Positions 8,681-17,495 of a stretch of DNA of 64,000 bases are shown piece by piece. The translations under genes were made by a program, and so were the position numbers. The notes under the pieces were generated by a model. That model was not told the origin of the DNA, made no database searches, and was given only the letters and a program-made list of their open reading frames with translations. Each line of letters starts with the position of its first letter. Position 1 is the stretch's first letter. Where the stretch lies: NCBI GenBank assembly GCA_964480915.1, contig CAYZRS010000020.1, forward strand, positions 18,225 to 82,224, in the 5' to 3' direction. Source of the DNA: CAWGCE01 sp964480915. GTDB taxonomy: Bacteria > Planctomycetota > Planctomycetia > Pirellulales > Pirellulaceae.

Positions 8681-9457
8681 ATGGTTCGCATCATCAGTTA
8701 CCTCATCCTCATCGGCGTCCTCTTCGGTGCGGGGCTTGGGTTGGCATTGTTCCTGGGCGTACCGGCACCACCGGCCGAACCGCTGGCTGACCCCAATCTG
8801 GTGTCGGCCGACCTGGCCGACATCTTGCCAACCAACCCAGATTCCTCCATCCAGCTGGAACCGACGACTCCCATCGATCAGCTGCCCGTTCCCATTCGCG
8901 GGGAAGCACTCACTGCGGAAGAGTTGTTTCGGTTCGGCACGATGTATCGGGAGCAGCAAGAAGCCCTGACCAATCGGCAAACCGAGATCGAAAGAAAAGA
9001 ATCGCGACTGAAACTCATGCATGACGATCTCTTGGGGTCACGCAAAGAGTTTGATGGACTGCGAGCTCAGGCGGCCGATACGGCGTTGCGAGCGAAACAG
9101 ATGTTGCAGCAGCTCCAATCGGAACGGGAGCAGTACGAGTTGCGCAAGAATGACGATCTCTTGGAACAAAAAGTAACGCGCGATGAGAGTGCTGAGCCCA
9201 ATGAAGATGAAGCGGGCAACTTGCGAAAAATTTCGGCTTGGTTCCAAGTGATGCCACCTGAAAAGGCAGCGGAACATCTAAGGCAATTGAGCAATGAAGG
9301 AAAAATGGATTCGGCGGTTAAGCTGCTTGGCAATATCGAGGAGCGCAATGCGGCCAAAATCCTCGCTGCGATGGAAGACTCTTCTCTCGTGGTGGAACTG
9401 ACCGAAGCATTTCGTAACACCAAACATCAAGAAATCCGCACGGCTCGCCGTCGCTAA
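8681..9457 (+). CDS. MotE/YlxF-like flagellar membrane protein
   Basis: 258 residues. One N-terminal membrane segment (~4-24) is followed by a Pro-rich stretch, a coiled coil (~90-165) and a C-terminal MgtE-N/FliG-M-like helical domain (ISAWFQVMPPEKAAEHLRQL, then RNAAKILAAM). This architecture and the place just after fliJ match the MotE/YlxF family, which lies between fliJ and fliK or fliL in several phyla and in rhizobia acts as a periplasmic chaperone of a motor protein. The exact role here is not known; a stator- or export-related function is an inference from context. Confidence 0.72.
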   Translation: MVRIISYLILIGVLFGAGLGLALFLGVPAPPAEPLADPNLVSADLADILPTNPDSSIQLEPTTPIDQLPVPIRGEALTAEELFRFGTMYREQQEALTNRQTEIERKESRLKLMHDDLLGSRKEFDGLRAQAADTALRAKQMLQQLQSEREQYELRKNDDLLEQKVTRDESAEPNEDEAGNLRKISAWFQVMPPEKAAEHLRQLSNEGKMDSAVKLLGNIEERNAAKILAAMEDSSLVVELTEAFRNTKHQEIRTARRR

Positions 9458-9490
9458 CGAATCATCAATTTTTTGCAGTGAGCACACGTC

Positions 9491-10018
9491 ATGGCTGAAG
9501 AAGAAACGAAAGAACCAGAAACTGAAGAGGCACCAGTCAAGAGTAAGAGCGGACTCATGGCAGCCATTTTGTGGGGGTCGATTGGCCTCATTTGCGGAGC
9601 CGGCGGATTCGCCGTACCGCTCATGTTTCCCGGTCTATTCGGCGGCGGGGCCACCACCGAAGCCAAGGAACCGGAATCGATCGAAGAGACAACGGTAAAG
9701 ACCGCCTACGTCGAATTCGGAGAGGTTGTGGTGAATCTAAATTCAGACCGGCTCAACCGCTATCTCCGGCTGAACATTACCCTGCTGATCCGTGAGACAG
9801 ACCTGGTCGAATTGGAACCGCTGGTGAAAGAAAAGAAGGCACTACTGAAGAGTTGGATGCTCAGCTACCTGGCCGATGTCAGCATGGAAGACATCCGAGG
9901 AGCGGCCGGGCAGAATCGACTGCGACGCGAGATTCAGGACCATTTCAATACTGTCCTTTTTGACGATGGCCACGATCGTATTCGAGAGATCCTCTTTCAA
10001 GAATTTAACATTCAATGA
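9491..10018 (+). CDS. fliL: Flagellar basal body-associated protein FliL
   Basis: 175 residues. A charged cytoplasmic N-terminus is followed by one membrane segment (~21-44) and the periplasmic FliL domain (VEFGEVVVNLNSDRLNRYLR, ending in RIREILFQEFNIQ). FliL encircles or supports the stator and stabilises it under load. The length is typical. Its stop overlaps the start of the next gene in an ATGA, so fliL and fliM are probably translated together. Confidence 0.92.
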   Translation: MAEEETKEPETEEAPVKSKSGLMAAILWGSIGLICGAGGFAVPLMFPGLFGGGATTEAKEPESIEETTVKTAYVEFGEVVVNLNSDRLNRYLRLNITLLIRETDLVELEPLVKEKKALLKSWMLSYLADVSMEDIRGAAGQNRLRREIQDHFNTVLFDDGHDRIREILFQEFNIQ

Positions 10019-10878
10019 GCACACCTAGCGACGCATGCAAACCGTTTGACTTTCGAAGCCCTTGTCGCCTGCCGCTGCAAATCGAGCGACAAATGCTCGA
10101 TTGGCAACGGCGAGGCTGCAAACTGCTTCCGCAGGCATGGGCTGAGCACATCGGTTACCCGACGGTCTGGGAGACTGAATCACCCGAAAATGTCGAATGT
10201 GCCACGACCGAGCTGCCAGAGCATTCGGTCGCCTTCCACATCACGATCCAAGGTCATGAACAACCGACATTGCTGGCCATTCCGAGCGAGCTTGGCTTAG
10301 CCTTAGTGCAAAGTGTGCTGGGACAGTCGGTGGAATCCTTGGAAGAGGCGCGCGCCTTAACCAGCATTGAAACATCACTCCTCGAAGTACTGGCTGGCCA
10401 AGTCGCCAGCGCACTGAACGAAGGTGCCCAAGGAGCAGGTTTCCCCACGCTTGTATTGGCTCAATACGATCCTCGGCCACTCATGATTGGCCTCTTTCCA
10501 ACGGAAGCAGAACTCGTCGTACTTCGCTTCACGGTCTCTGGGCCCTTTGGGAAGAGCGAACTGCGCTGGCTATGGCCCGAGTCGCTCGCCGAGACTCTAT
10601 TCAATTCCAACTCGCATGACAATGGAGACGCGAACGCTACCGAATCACCACAGCTGCGTGACTTGCTGTTGCGTGCCCCGTTCGAGATCACGGTAGAACT
10701 TGGCACCACCGAGCTCAACGTCTCGGAACTTGCAGAGCTTAAAGTGGGCGACGTCCTCGTTTTCGATCAAAAGATCTCCGAACCTCTTAATTGTATTGTC
10801 GGCGAACAAGTCATCATGCGCGCCTGGCCCGCGACCACCGGGAAGCAACAGTCGATTCAAATCGAAGGAAACAGATGA
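10015..10878 (+). CDS. fliM: Flagellar motor switch protein FliM (short, no CheY-binding N-peptide)
   Basis: 287 residues, versus about 330 in typical FliM. The middle CheC-like domain includes the FliM-type LTSIETSLLEVLAGQ stretch (~residue 114). The C-terminal SpoA domain (~205-280; APFEITVELGTTELNVSELA) stacks with FliN in the C ring. The usual EIDALL-type N-terminal peptide that captures phospho-CheY is absent: the protein begins with an unrelated sequence and soon enters the middle domain. The start overlaps fliL (ATGA). The position before fliN and the middle domain favour FliM over a FliN paralogue. Confidence 0.8.
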   Translation: MSTPSDACKPFDFRSPCRLPLQIERQMLDWQRRGCKLLPQAWAEHIGYPTVWETESPENVECATTELPEHSVAFHITIQGHEQPTLLAIPSELGLALVQSVLGQSVESLEEARALTSIETSLLEVLAGQVASALNEGAQGAGFPTLVLAQYDPRPLMIGLFPTEAELVVLRFTVSGPFGKSELRWLWPESLAETLFNSNSHDNGDANATESPQLRDLLLRAPFEITVELGTTELNVSELAELKVGDVLVFDQKISEPLNCIVGEQVIMRAWPATTGKQQSIQIEGNR

Positions 10879-11089
10879 TGCCGAGGGCTACTGACTTACC
10901 CTACTACGCATCTATCAGTAGCATCACACATTCACCGTTTTATGACCCCGCATCTTCACCAACTTTTCGAGCTTCTCTCGTTCCGACGGTCATATCGAAA
11001 CGCTAAAGCGGTTCTGCCGTACTAGTCGATGGAATCCACAGGCGGGGAGGGATTACACCCCGCGTGTTTACCGCCATCGCGAGTCTGCT

Positions 11090-11494
11090 ATGCCCGAAGT
11101 TGAAAACACCACGCCTGCCGATTCAGAATCAGTCAACGACGCCGCGGCGGAAGTCGCAGCTGAGGAATCGACACCTGATCAACAAGTCGAGGTCGAAGTT
11201 AAGACGCCAGAGTTTGAAGAGCTGGCGGCACAGGAAGCGGCCAACGGCACGTCGATCGATCGCTTCTACGACGTCAGCGTGTCGATATCGGCCGAACTGG
11301 GGCGTGTCTCTATGCCACTGGGCGAGTTGCTTCGTTTGGGCGAGGGCGCCGTGGTCAAACTCGATCGCCCGGTATCGGCGCCGGTCGAGTTGATGGCGCA
11401 AGGCGTTCGAGTCGCACTGGGTGAGGTCGTCGTCGTCGATGACTGCTTTGCAATACGGATTCGCGAAATACAAGCGGCGCGAAGGTCCGGCTAA
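11090..11494 (+). CDS. fliN: Flagellar motor switch protein FliN
   Basis: 134 residues. An acidic, low-complexity N-terminus (~1-55) is followed by the SpoA/FliN domain (VSVSISAELGRVSMPLGELL, then ALGEVVVVDDCFAIRIREI). It forms the base of the C ring with FliM and docks FliH for export. The gap to fliM is 211 bases, the largest within this operon. It contains only a small imperfect hairpin (CGCTAAAGCGG) and no convincing gene or promoter. The length is typical of FliN. Confidence 0.93.
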   Translation: MPEVENTTPADSESVNDAAAEVAAEESTPDQQVEVEVKTPEFEELAAQEAANGTSIDRFYDVSVSISAELGRVSMPLGELLRLGEGAVVKLDRPVSAPVELMAQGVRVALGEVVVVDDCFAIRIREIQAARRSG

Positions 11495-11546
11495 GTGGAA
11501 CCGATCGTAGACATTTCTAATTCTCGTAACCTCAGAGTGACCGTCG

Positions 11547-13679
11547 ATGTCGAAGATGCCAGCCATTGACTCGAACGCGTCTTTCTCTCATCGTGCCGAG
11601 GCGTTGCTTTCCGTAGCGCTGCTGGGCGTGCTTGTCGTACTGTTAGTCCCACTGCCACCCGTCTTGCTGGACATGCTGCTGGCGACCAATTTGGGTGCGA
11701 CGATTATCTTGCTGTTGGTCACGTTGGGCGTGAAACGGCCGCTCGACCTGGCCGTGTTTCCCTCCCTTCTATTGCTGCTGACGCTTGTCAGATTGTCCCT
11801 GAATGTGGCGACCACTCGGCTGATTTTGCTCGATGGTTCGGCTGGGAAAATCGTATCCGCTTTTGGCGATATCGTGGTCGGTGGAAACCTGGTCGTCGGG
11901 CTCGTCATTTTCCTCATCCTGATCATTGTGCAGTTCATCGTGATCACAAAAGGTGCCGGACGCGTCTCGGAAGTCGCGGCACGCTTCACGCTCGACGCGT
12001 TGCCTGGTAAGCAAATGGCCATCGATGCCGAGCTGAATGCCGGCAGCATCGACGACAAAGTCGCTCGCCATCGCCGGAACGAATTGGCTCGCGAGACCGA
12101 GTTCTACGGGGCGATGGATGGGGCCAGCAAGTTTGTCCGAGGCGATGCCATTGCCGGTCTGATCGTGACGGCCATCAATCTCGTGGGCGGAATCATCTTG
12201 GGTGTGGTGAATGGCCTCACATTCATGGAAGCGACGACGACCTACTCGATCCTCACCATCGGCGACGGTTTGATTTCGCAAATCCCGGCCCTCATCATCG
12301 CCACGTCGGCCGGTATCCTCGTTACCAAATCGACATCGGAAGAAAACCTGGGGAATGAAATCACTGGGCAATTGCTGGTCCGACCGGCACCCTTAATCGC
12401 AGGGGCGGGAATCTTGGGACTGTTGTCGTTGGCGCCCGGGTTGCCCAAACTTCCGTTCCTATTCTTGGCAGTCGGTATTTTCTTCTTCGCTCGAAACATC
12501 GTGCCAGAGGCCGAGGAAAAGAACGACCTGCCTGCCGAAGAAATCGAATCACAAGCGGCCGCCTCTCGGGATGAAGAGCTCGTCGACGAGTTTGTCAACT
12601 TTGACCGTGCGTGTGTTGAAGTCGGCGGGCGGCTGATCGGTTTAGTCGATTCCAAGGCCTCCAAAGGACTGGCCGAACGCATTCCGAAACTGCGAGCAGA
12701 ACTGACAAAGGAACATGGCCTTTGGATTCCCCCGATTCGGATTCGAGACAACCTGCAGCTGCGGGGCGAAGAGTATCGCATCTTGATCAATGGTCGCACG
12801 GTCGCGTCGGGCGAATTGCGAGTCAATCACTTCCTGGCCATCAATCCGGGCGAACTGGGAAATCAACTGGGGGGCGAAAGCACGACCGAGCCGACCTTCG
12901 GTTTGCCCGCGATGTGGCTACCGGCTGGCAAGAAACATCGGGCCGAACTGAATGGTCTGACGGTGGTCGACACGGTGAGCGTCCTGATCACTCACCTGGG
13001 AGAGATCTTAAAGAAGTACGCGCATGACTTACTCAGTCGCGAAGATCTTCAGAAGTTGCTCGACCGCATGAAGCAGAGCTCACCAACGATCGTCGAAGAG
13101 CTAAAACCCGACCTGCTTCGGGTTGGGTCACTGCATCAAGTCCTCATCGCATTGTTGCGAGAGAAGGTGCCCGTATCTGATCTGAGCCGTGTCGTTGAAT
13201 GCGCACTGGCCCATGCGGCCAAAGTAAAAGAGCCGGTCGAAATCGCCGAACTTCTCCGGAAAGATCTAGGCAGGTCGATCTGCGATCCGTTCCGTGATGA
13301 AGCAGGACGTGTTCGAGTCATCATGCTCAGTCCCAAACTGCAGTCGGAACTGAGAAAAGTAATGCACCAATCGGAACTCATCTTGCAGCAAGCTCAACTA
13401 GAACGGCTGCTGTCGGCGCTGCACTCAGCCGTTTCGAAATCAGAAATGAACAACATGCGTGTCGCGCTGCTAACAGACGACATGCTACGCAGACCGATCA
13501 GAAACTCACTTGAACGATCCATGGCTGACCTATCGATCATTGCCTACTCAGAGATACCGTCGGACATGCTGATCGAACAAGTCGCAATGATCGACCTGGA
13601 CGATGTTTTCGAGCGTGAAGTGGCGACCTTGGCCGCAACGACTGACAGTTCATCAGCTCCCTTACCCGTAGGCTCGTAG
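11547..13679 (+). CDS. flhA: Flagellar export-gate protein FlhA
   Basis: 710 residues, typical for FlhA (about 690). The N-terminal ~330 residues hold about eight membrane segments with the highly conserved FHIPEP-family blocks (LVTLGVKRPLDLAVFPSLLL, VITKGAGRVSEVAARFTLDA, PGKQMAIDAELN). The C-terminal ~350 residues are the cytoplasmic ring that docks chaperone-substrate complexes (VLIALLREKVPVSDL). The other gate genes (fliP, fliQ, fliR, flhB) are not adjacent and are absent from the window. An in-frame ATG at 11556 is an alternative start. Confidence 0.98.
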   Translation: MSKMPAIDSNASFSHRAEALLSVALLGVLVVLLVPLPPVLLDMLLATNLGATIILLLVTLGVKRPLDLAVFPSLLLLLTLVRLSLNVATTRLILLDGSAGKIVSAFGDIVVGGNLVVGLVIFLILIIVQFIVITKGAGRVSEVAARFTLDALPGKQMAIDAELNAGSIDDKVARHRRNELARETEFYGAMDGASKFVRGDAIAGLIVTAINLVGGIILGVVNGLTFMEATTTYSILTIGDGLISQIPALIIATSAGILVTKSTSEENLGNEITGQLLVRPAPLIAGAGILGLLSLAPGLPKLPFLFLAVGIFFFARNIVPEAEEKNDLPAEEIESQAAASRDEELVDEFVNFDRACVEVGGRLIGLVDSKASKGLAERIPKLRAELTKEHGLWIPPIRIRDNLQLRGEEYRILINGRTVASGELRVNHFLAINPGELGNQLGGESTTEPTFGLPAMWLPAGKKHRAELNGLTVVDTVSVLITHLGEILKKYAHDLLSREDLQKLLDRMKQSSPTIVEELKPDLLRVGSLHQVLIALLREKVPVSDLSRVVECALAHAAKVKEPVEIAELLRKDLGRSICDPFRDEAGRVRVIMLSPKLQSELRKVMHQSELILQQAQLERLLSALHSAVSKSEMNNMRVALLTDDMLRRPIRNSLERSMADLSIIAYSEIPSDMLIEQVAMIDLDDVFEREVATLAATTDSSSAPLPVGS

Positions 13680-13706
13680 TCCTGCCTCGCGCGAGGCAAT
13701 TCACAT

Positions 13707-13913
13707 ATGACAGCAAGCACGACGAGTTCGAATCGCCCTTGGGGGCGCATTTTCGCGATCCTCTCCGGATCGTACGTGACCGTTCTGGGACTCATCGCCC
13801 AACTCGACCCGGAAATCCTTTTATTGCGAATCGTATTGATCTCGACCGTTGCCGGACTGTTGGCTCGTGTCGTCGCCGAAATCATCGTCCCACTGATGCA
13901 AACAGATATTTAG
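13707..13913 (+). CDS. Small two-helix membrane protein
   Basis: 68 residues between flhA and fliA (27 bases after flhA, 7 before fliA). After a short polar N-terminus there are two hydrophobic segments (~13-31 and ~37-58), with acidic residues at the turn and near the end of the second segment. I recognise no family. Tight placement in the operon argues it is a real gene that may assist FlhA or the stator, but that is inference from location only. Confidence 0.6.
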   Translation: MTASTTSSNRPWGRIFAILSGSYVTVLGLIAQLDPEILLLRIVLISTVAGLLARVVAEIIVPLMQTDI

Positions 13914-13920
13914 ACACTCC

Positions 13921-14643
13921 ATGCACCCGAGCCCTCAAAACGCTGAATCGATCTACCAGGTCGAAACCTCGAAACAAAGGCGCGATGATCTCATTGTCGA
14001 GCACCTGGGCTTTGTGCGCACCGTGCTCGGTCGTACCGTTTTCGACCTACCGTCCAATCTCGATTACGAAAATCTCGAAGCGGCCGGAGTCCTAGGTCTT
14101 GTGGAAGCCGCCCAACAATTTGACCCCACGCGGAAAGTCCTATTCCGAACCTTCGCATACCAACGCATTCGCGGTGCCATCCTGGACGAGCTGCGTAGAA
14201 ACTGTCCGTTGCCGCAAAGGATGCTGAAGATCGTCACGCAAATCCGCTCCGCTTGCGATGAACTGGAATCGCCGGTCACGCCAGAACAAATTTCAGCCCA
14301 CACCGGCCTTTCCAGTGAAGAAGTCGAATCGGGACTTGCGGCGATGAGACTCCGAAAAATCGAACTCTGGGACAACTCGGAAAACTGGACCAGTGATTTC
14401 TGCGACCTCAAGATGGCACCGCCAGAACAGCAAGTCGAGCAGAAAGATACGATCGCCGCGATCACGAAAGCGCTGACTCAACTTCCCGAAAAGGAACGGT
14501 TGGTCGTCACCTTGTACTACATGGAGGGACTTCGTCTGCGGGAGATCGGTGAAGTCCTTGAACTGTCCGAATCGCGCATTTCACGCCTGCTCTCCAAAGC
14601 CGAATTTCGCCTAGGTCAGTTGGTCAATCGAGAAGCCCATTGA
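13921..14643 (+). CDS. fliA: Flagellar sigma factor FliA (sigma-28)
   Basis: 240 residues. Region 2 is seen in ENLEAAGVLGLVEAAQQFDP and FRTFAYQRIRGAILDELR; region 3 in MLKIVTQIRSACDELE; region 4 in LPEKERLVVTLYYMEGLRLR with a helix-turn-helix ending in SESRISRLLSKAEFRL. It directs RNA polymerase to late flagellar promoters and should be held inactive by FlgM until the hook is finished; a likely flgM is at 30407. It is encoded at the end of the basal-body operon, so its level follows early gene expression. Confidence 0.95.
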   Translation: MHPSPQNAESIYQVETSKQRRDDLIVEHLGFVRTVLGRTVFDLPSNLDYENLEAAGVLGLVEAAQQFDPTRKVLFRTFAYQRIRGAILDELRRNCPLPQRMLKIVTQIRSACDELESPVTPEQISAHTGLSSEEVESGLAAMRLRKIELWDNSENWTSDFCDLKMAPPEQQVEQKDTIAAITKALTQLPEKERLVVTLYYMEGLRLREIGEVLELSESRISRLLSKAEFRLGQLVNREAH

Positions 14644-14701
14644 GTTCGCATTGTCCCCACGGAGGCCGTGCGATCGCCCTATCATCTATTCGAGACACAG
14701 C

Positions 14702-15271
14702 ATGCACAAAGTTCACCTGATAACCCTGGGCCTGTTCATTGCACTCACGCAATCAGGCTGCAAAATGGTCTCCGAAACGATGTTTGCCTGCGGTCATTTC
14801 CTCGATCCGGACAACGTTCGTTGCGTCGACCACGTCGGTAACTGTTCGCTCTGCGGGGAAGATGGCGTCCCCGATCACTTCAGTGATGTGTCAGGGGATA
14901 CGGGAGCCGTGATTCCAGCGCAGTACTTGTGCCCCGAATGTGGAAATCCCGGCGCCGCCGCCCCCATGCCTTACGACCTCGTCGAGAAAGTAACCCAGAT
15001 TCAAAATTCGAGCGACGAGTTCCGTAAAGAGCTGGACGGCGTCAACAACGAATTGGTCCAACGGGGACAAGCACTGGTACAGACCCGAGCTGAGCTCGCA
15101 CGCGTTCAATCGGACGTGGTTCAATTGCGGGACAATGTGACCCATTGGCAAGGCTCGATGAAACAACTGCACCAACAGATTCGACGACGGGACGCAGAGC
15201 GGTTGGCCATGTTGAATGAACTTTCCAGCGGGCTGCACAACGTCCTTCAGGATGCCACGACGACACGTTAG
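14702..15271 (+). CDS. Lipoprotein with zinc-ribbon-like CxxC pairs and coiled coil
   Basis: 189 residues from ATG 14702. The N-terminus is a lipoprotein signal (hydrophobic stretch then LTQSGC, lipobox Cys at residue 20). Two Cys pairs (NCSLCGEDG and YLCPECGNPG) lie at ~46-85 and look like a zinc ribbon. The C-terminal half (~100-180) is a long charged coiled coil. I recognise no family. It is the last gene of the flgB-fliA operon, 58 bases after fliA, so a periplasmic or outer-membrane role in motility is possible. Its 3' end is only 6 bases from the 3' end of convergent flgE. Confidence 0.65.
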   Translation: MHKVHLITLGLFIALTQSGCKMVSETMFACGHFLDPDNVRCVDHVGNCSLCGEDGVPDHFSDVSGDTGAVIPAQYLCPECGNPGAAAPMPYDLVEKVTQIQNSSDEFRKELDGVNNELVQRGQALVQTRAELARVQSDVVQLRDNVTHWQGSMKQLHQQIRRRDAERLAMLNELSSGLHNVLQDATTTR

Positions 15272-15277
15272 CCGTCG

Positions 15278-16948
15278 CTATCGGATGATGTTCGTGACCT
15301 CTTCCAGCACCTGATCGGCCACGGTGATCGATCGTGCGTTTGCCGAGAATCCTCGTTGCGCCACAATCAAGCGAGTGAACTCGAAGGCGAGGTCCACGTT
15401 GGACGCCTCCAATTGGCCGGCCAACACTTGACCGCGACCAATGCTGGCTGCACCGCCAATCTGCATCAGACCAGAATTCACCGTCGTTGAATAGAAATTG
15501 TCTCCCATCGATGCAAGCCCATCGTTATTCGCAACGGTGGCAACGGCCAGTTGAGCGATTTCCACCTGGCGACCATTCGTCGCCGAACCCATGATCATGC
15601 CATCGGGAGAAATCGAAACGCCGTACAATGTGCCTGCCGTGTAGCCGTCACTCTGCGCCGACACACCAAATCCGACGGCAGCCTGCGTCAGGCCGGCCAA
15701 TTGCCCCTCACCTCCAACATTCACGCGTAAAGACTGAGGAGTGTCCAATCCGTCGAGCGCGACTTCGATATCAAAGAACGCATTTGAGCTGTCCATGATT
15801 TCTGCAAAAGTTCCATCATCGCGGAATCGTACTTCTCCCAATTCTGTCGTCGCAATCGTTCCATCCGTGGCATCAATGTCTGCTGACACTTTCCACAGCT
15901 GATTGTCTTGCTGCCGTTCGAACGTCAGTTCCAGAACGTGGGGCCTTCCTAGCGTGTCGTAGAACTCGACTGGCGAAATCAGCTGATCCCCGTTGGTGCC
16001 GACGATTGCCGTTTCGAGGTCGTGTTGATTGAAATTGATACCGCCCGCGTTCGTCGGTCCGTCAGAGAGGGTCAGCTTCAACGTGCTAGGCCCAACTTCG
16101 TCCGCAGTCAGCAGGACGTTGCCGGCGGCGTTGATAGAGCTTGTGGCGCCGGTAAAGGCGGTGTCGATCGCCGACAGCAACTCGCCCACAGTCGTCGTAT
16201 CGTCGACCGCGAAATCGACCGAGATTGTCGTACCATCGACCGAGTTGCCTCCGATCCGAATAAAGTCTCCAGCAGCGTATGGTGTCACGACCGAATCTAA
16301 ATCATTCAAAGCGGTGGTCAACGTGGCTGCCTGATCGGATGCCGTCACGAAAGGGGTAATGGACGACAGCTGAGTCGCCGTCGGACCTTCGGCGTCGACG
16401 CTCAAGTTGCCAAACACATTCACGTTTTCGGTCGAGGCTCCCGGCACGGCCGTGCCTAGAGGAATCTTGATGTCCAGGTCACCACTATCTTGGTAGGCCG
16501 TACTTCCATCTGGCGCTTCGCCCACCGATCCGAAGCGTTGAACTCGATAGCCGGTCGAAGGATCGACTAAATATTGATCCAAATCCAACGCAAACGCGCC
16601 GGCGCGCGACAGCAAGTCGACCTCGCCATTGTTGATTACGAAGAAGCCGCTCCCTTGGATGGCCATATCGAGTTCGCCGCCGGTTGTCTCTAAACTGCTT
16701 TGCCCAAAGTTGCGGCGAACACGGCTCACGTCACTTCCGGAACCGACTTGAACCGGGTTCGAACCATCGACATCGGTTGCCGAGCTTCCCGATGCCGGGC
16801 GCAATGTTTCGTAAACTCGATCGGAAAACAACACTTGCTGCGATTTGTAACCGGTCGTATTGAGATTGGCCAAGTTATTTCCGGTGACGTTGAGCATTTG
16901 CTGATGAGCCAAAAGGCCAGATACTGCCGTGAGTAACGCGTTGGGCAT
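15278..16948 (-). CDS. flgE: Flagellar hook protein FlgE
   Basis: 556 residues; a clear AGAGGAAG ribosome site precedes ATG 16948. The N-terminus has the hook-rod signature NVTGNNLANLNTTGYKSQQV, followed by ELDMAIQGSGFFVINNGEVD; the C-terminus has GQLEASNVDLAFEFTRLIVA and ends in a helical D0 segment. The middle contains additional beta-rich domains, making it longer than the enteric FlgE (about 400). It forms the universal joint outside the cell. It is the last gene of the fliK-flgD-flgE operon. Confidence 0.93.
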   Translation of the reverse strand: MPNALLTAVSGLLAHQQMLNVTGNNLANLNTTGYKSQQVLFSDRVYETLRPASGSSATDVDGSNPVQVGSGSDVSRVRRNFGQSSLETTGGELDMAIQGSGFFVINNGEVDLLSRAGAFALDLDQYLVDPSTGYRVQRFGSVGEAPDGSTAYQDSGDLDIKIPLGTAVPGASTENVNVFGNLSVDAEGPTATQLSSITPFVTASDQAATLTTALNDLDSVVTPYAAGDFIRIGGNSVDGTTISVDFAVDDTTTVGELLSAIDTAFTGATSSINAAGNVLLTADEVGPSTLKLTLSDGPTNAGGINFNQHDLETAIVGTNGDQLISPVEFYDTLGRPHVLELTFERQQDNQLWKVSADIDATDGTIATTELGEVRFRDDGTFAEIMDSSNAFFDIEVALDGLDTPQSLRVNVGGEGQLAGLTQAAVGFGVSAQSDGYTAGTLYGVSISPDGMIMGSATNGRQVEIAQLAVATVANNDGLASMGDNFYSTTVNSGLMQIGGAASIGRGQVLAGQLEASNVDLAFEFTRLIVAQRGFSANARSITVADQVLEEVTNIIR

Positions 16949-17063
16949 GCTTGCTTCCTCTTCTTAGGTGGGAATCGTTCTGTCTCCTAGAACGATTCTG
17001 TATTGAGCTAAATGAGCTTTGTTTTTTCCTGCAAAGGGCCATCGACCACTTCGAGCGGTGCTC

Positions 17064-17465
17064 TTATTGGATGGCGCCGGGCGTGTCGCGGATGGATCGA
17101 ATTTGAGAGACGTTGACCGCCCGATCATCGACCAGTAGTCGCAATCCTTCTTCTCCGAATTCAAACCCTTCGATCGTTCCTTGCTCGACACCGGCAGCCG
17201 ACGTGGCGTCATTGAACTCGACGGTCTGACCGACGAGCGCATTGCCCAACGTCGCTTCTTGTAATTGGAGAAGGTCGGACTGGAGCGTTACCATTTTCTC
17301 AAACGACAAATTCAGCTCTTCGATGCCCGACAGGCTCTGGAACTGGGCGACCTGCGTAATAAAATTCTCTTGCGAGACGGGCTCCAGAGGATCTTGATTC
17401 TGCAGCTGACTGACTAGCAAAGTCAGGTATTGGTCCTGCACGTCCGTTGCGCTCGACACTTCCAT
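17064..17465 (-). CDS. flgD: Hook-cap scaffold protein FlgD (short form)
   Basis: 133 residues from ATG 17465, 8 bases after AAGG; GTG 17474 and ATG 17471 are in frame just upstream. The N-terminus has the FlgD signature YLTLLVSQLQNQDPLEPVSQ followed by NFITQVAQFQSLSGIEELN. The usual C-terminal tudor/Ig-like region is reduced to a single ~60-residue beta segment (LVGQTVEFN to the end). FlgD caps the growing hook and chaperones FlgE polymerisation. It lies between fliK and flgE, the expected order. Confidence 0.92.
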   Translation of the reverse strand: MEVSSATDVQDQYLTLLVSQLQNQDPLEPVSQENFITQVAQFQSLSGIEELNLSFEKMVTLQSDLLQLQEATLGNALVGQTVEFNDATSAAGVEQGTIEGFEFGEEGLRLLVDDRAVNVSQIRSIRDTPGAIQ

Positions 17466-17495
17466 CGTCATCACCTTTTTTGGTTTATTCGCGGA

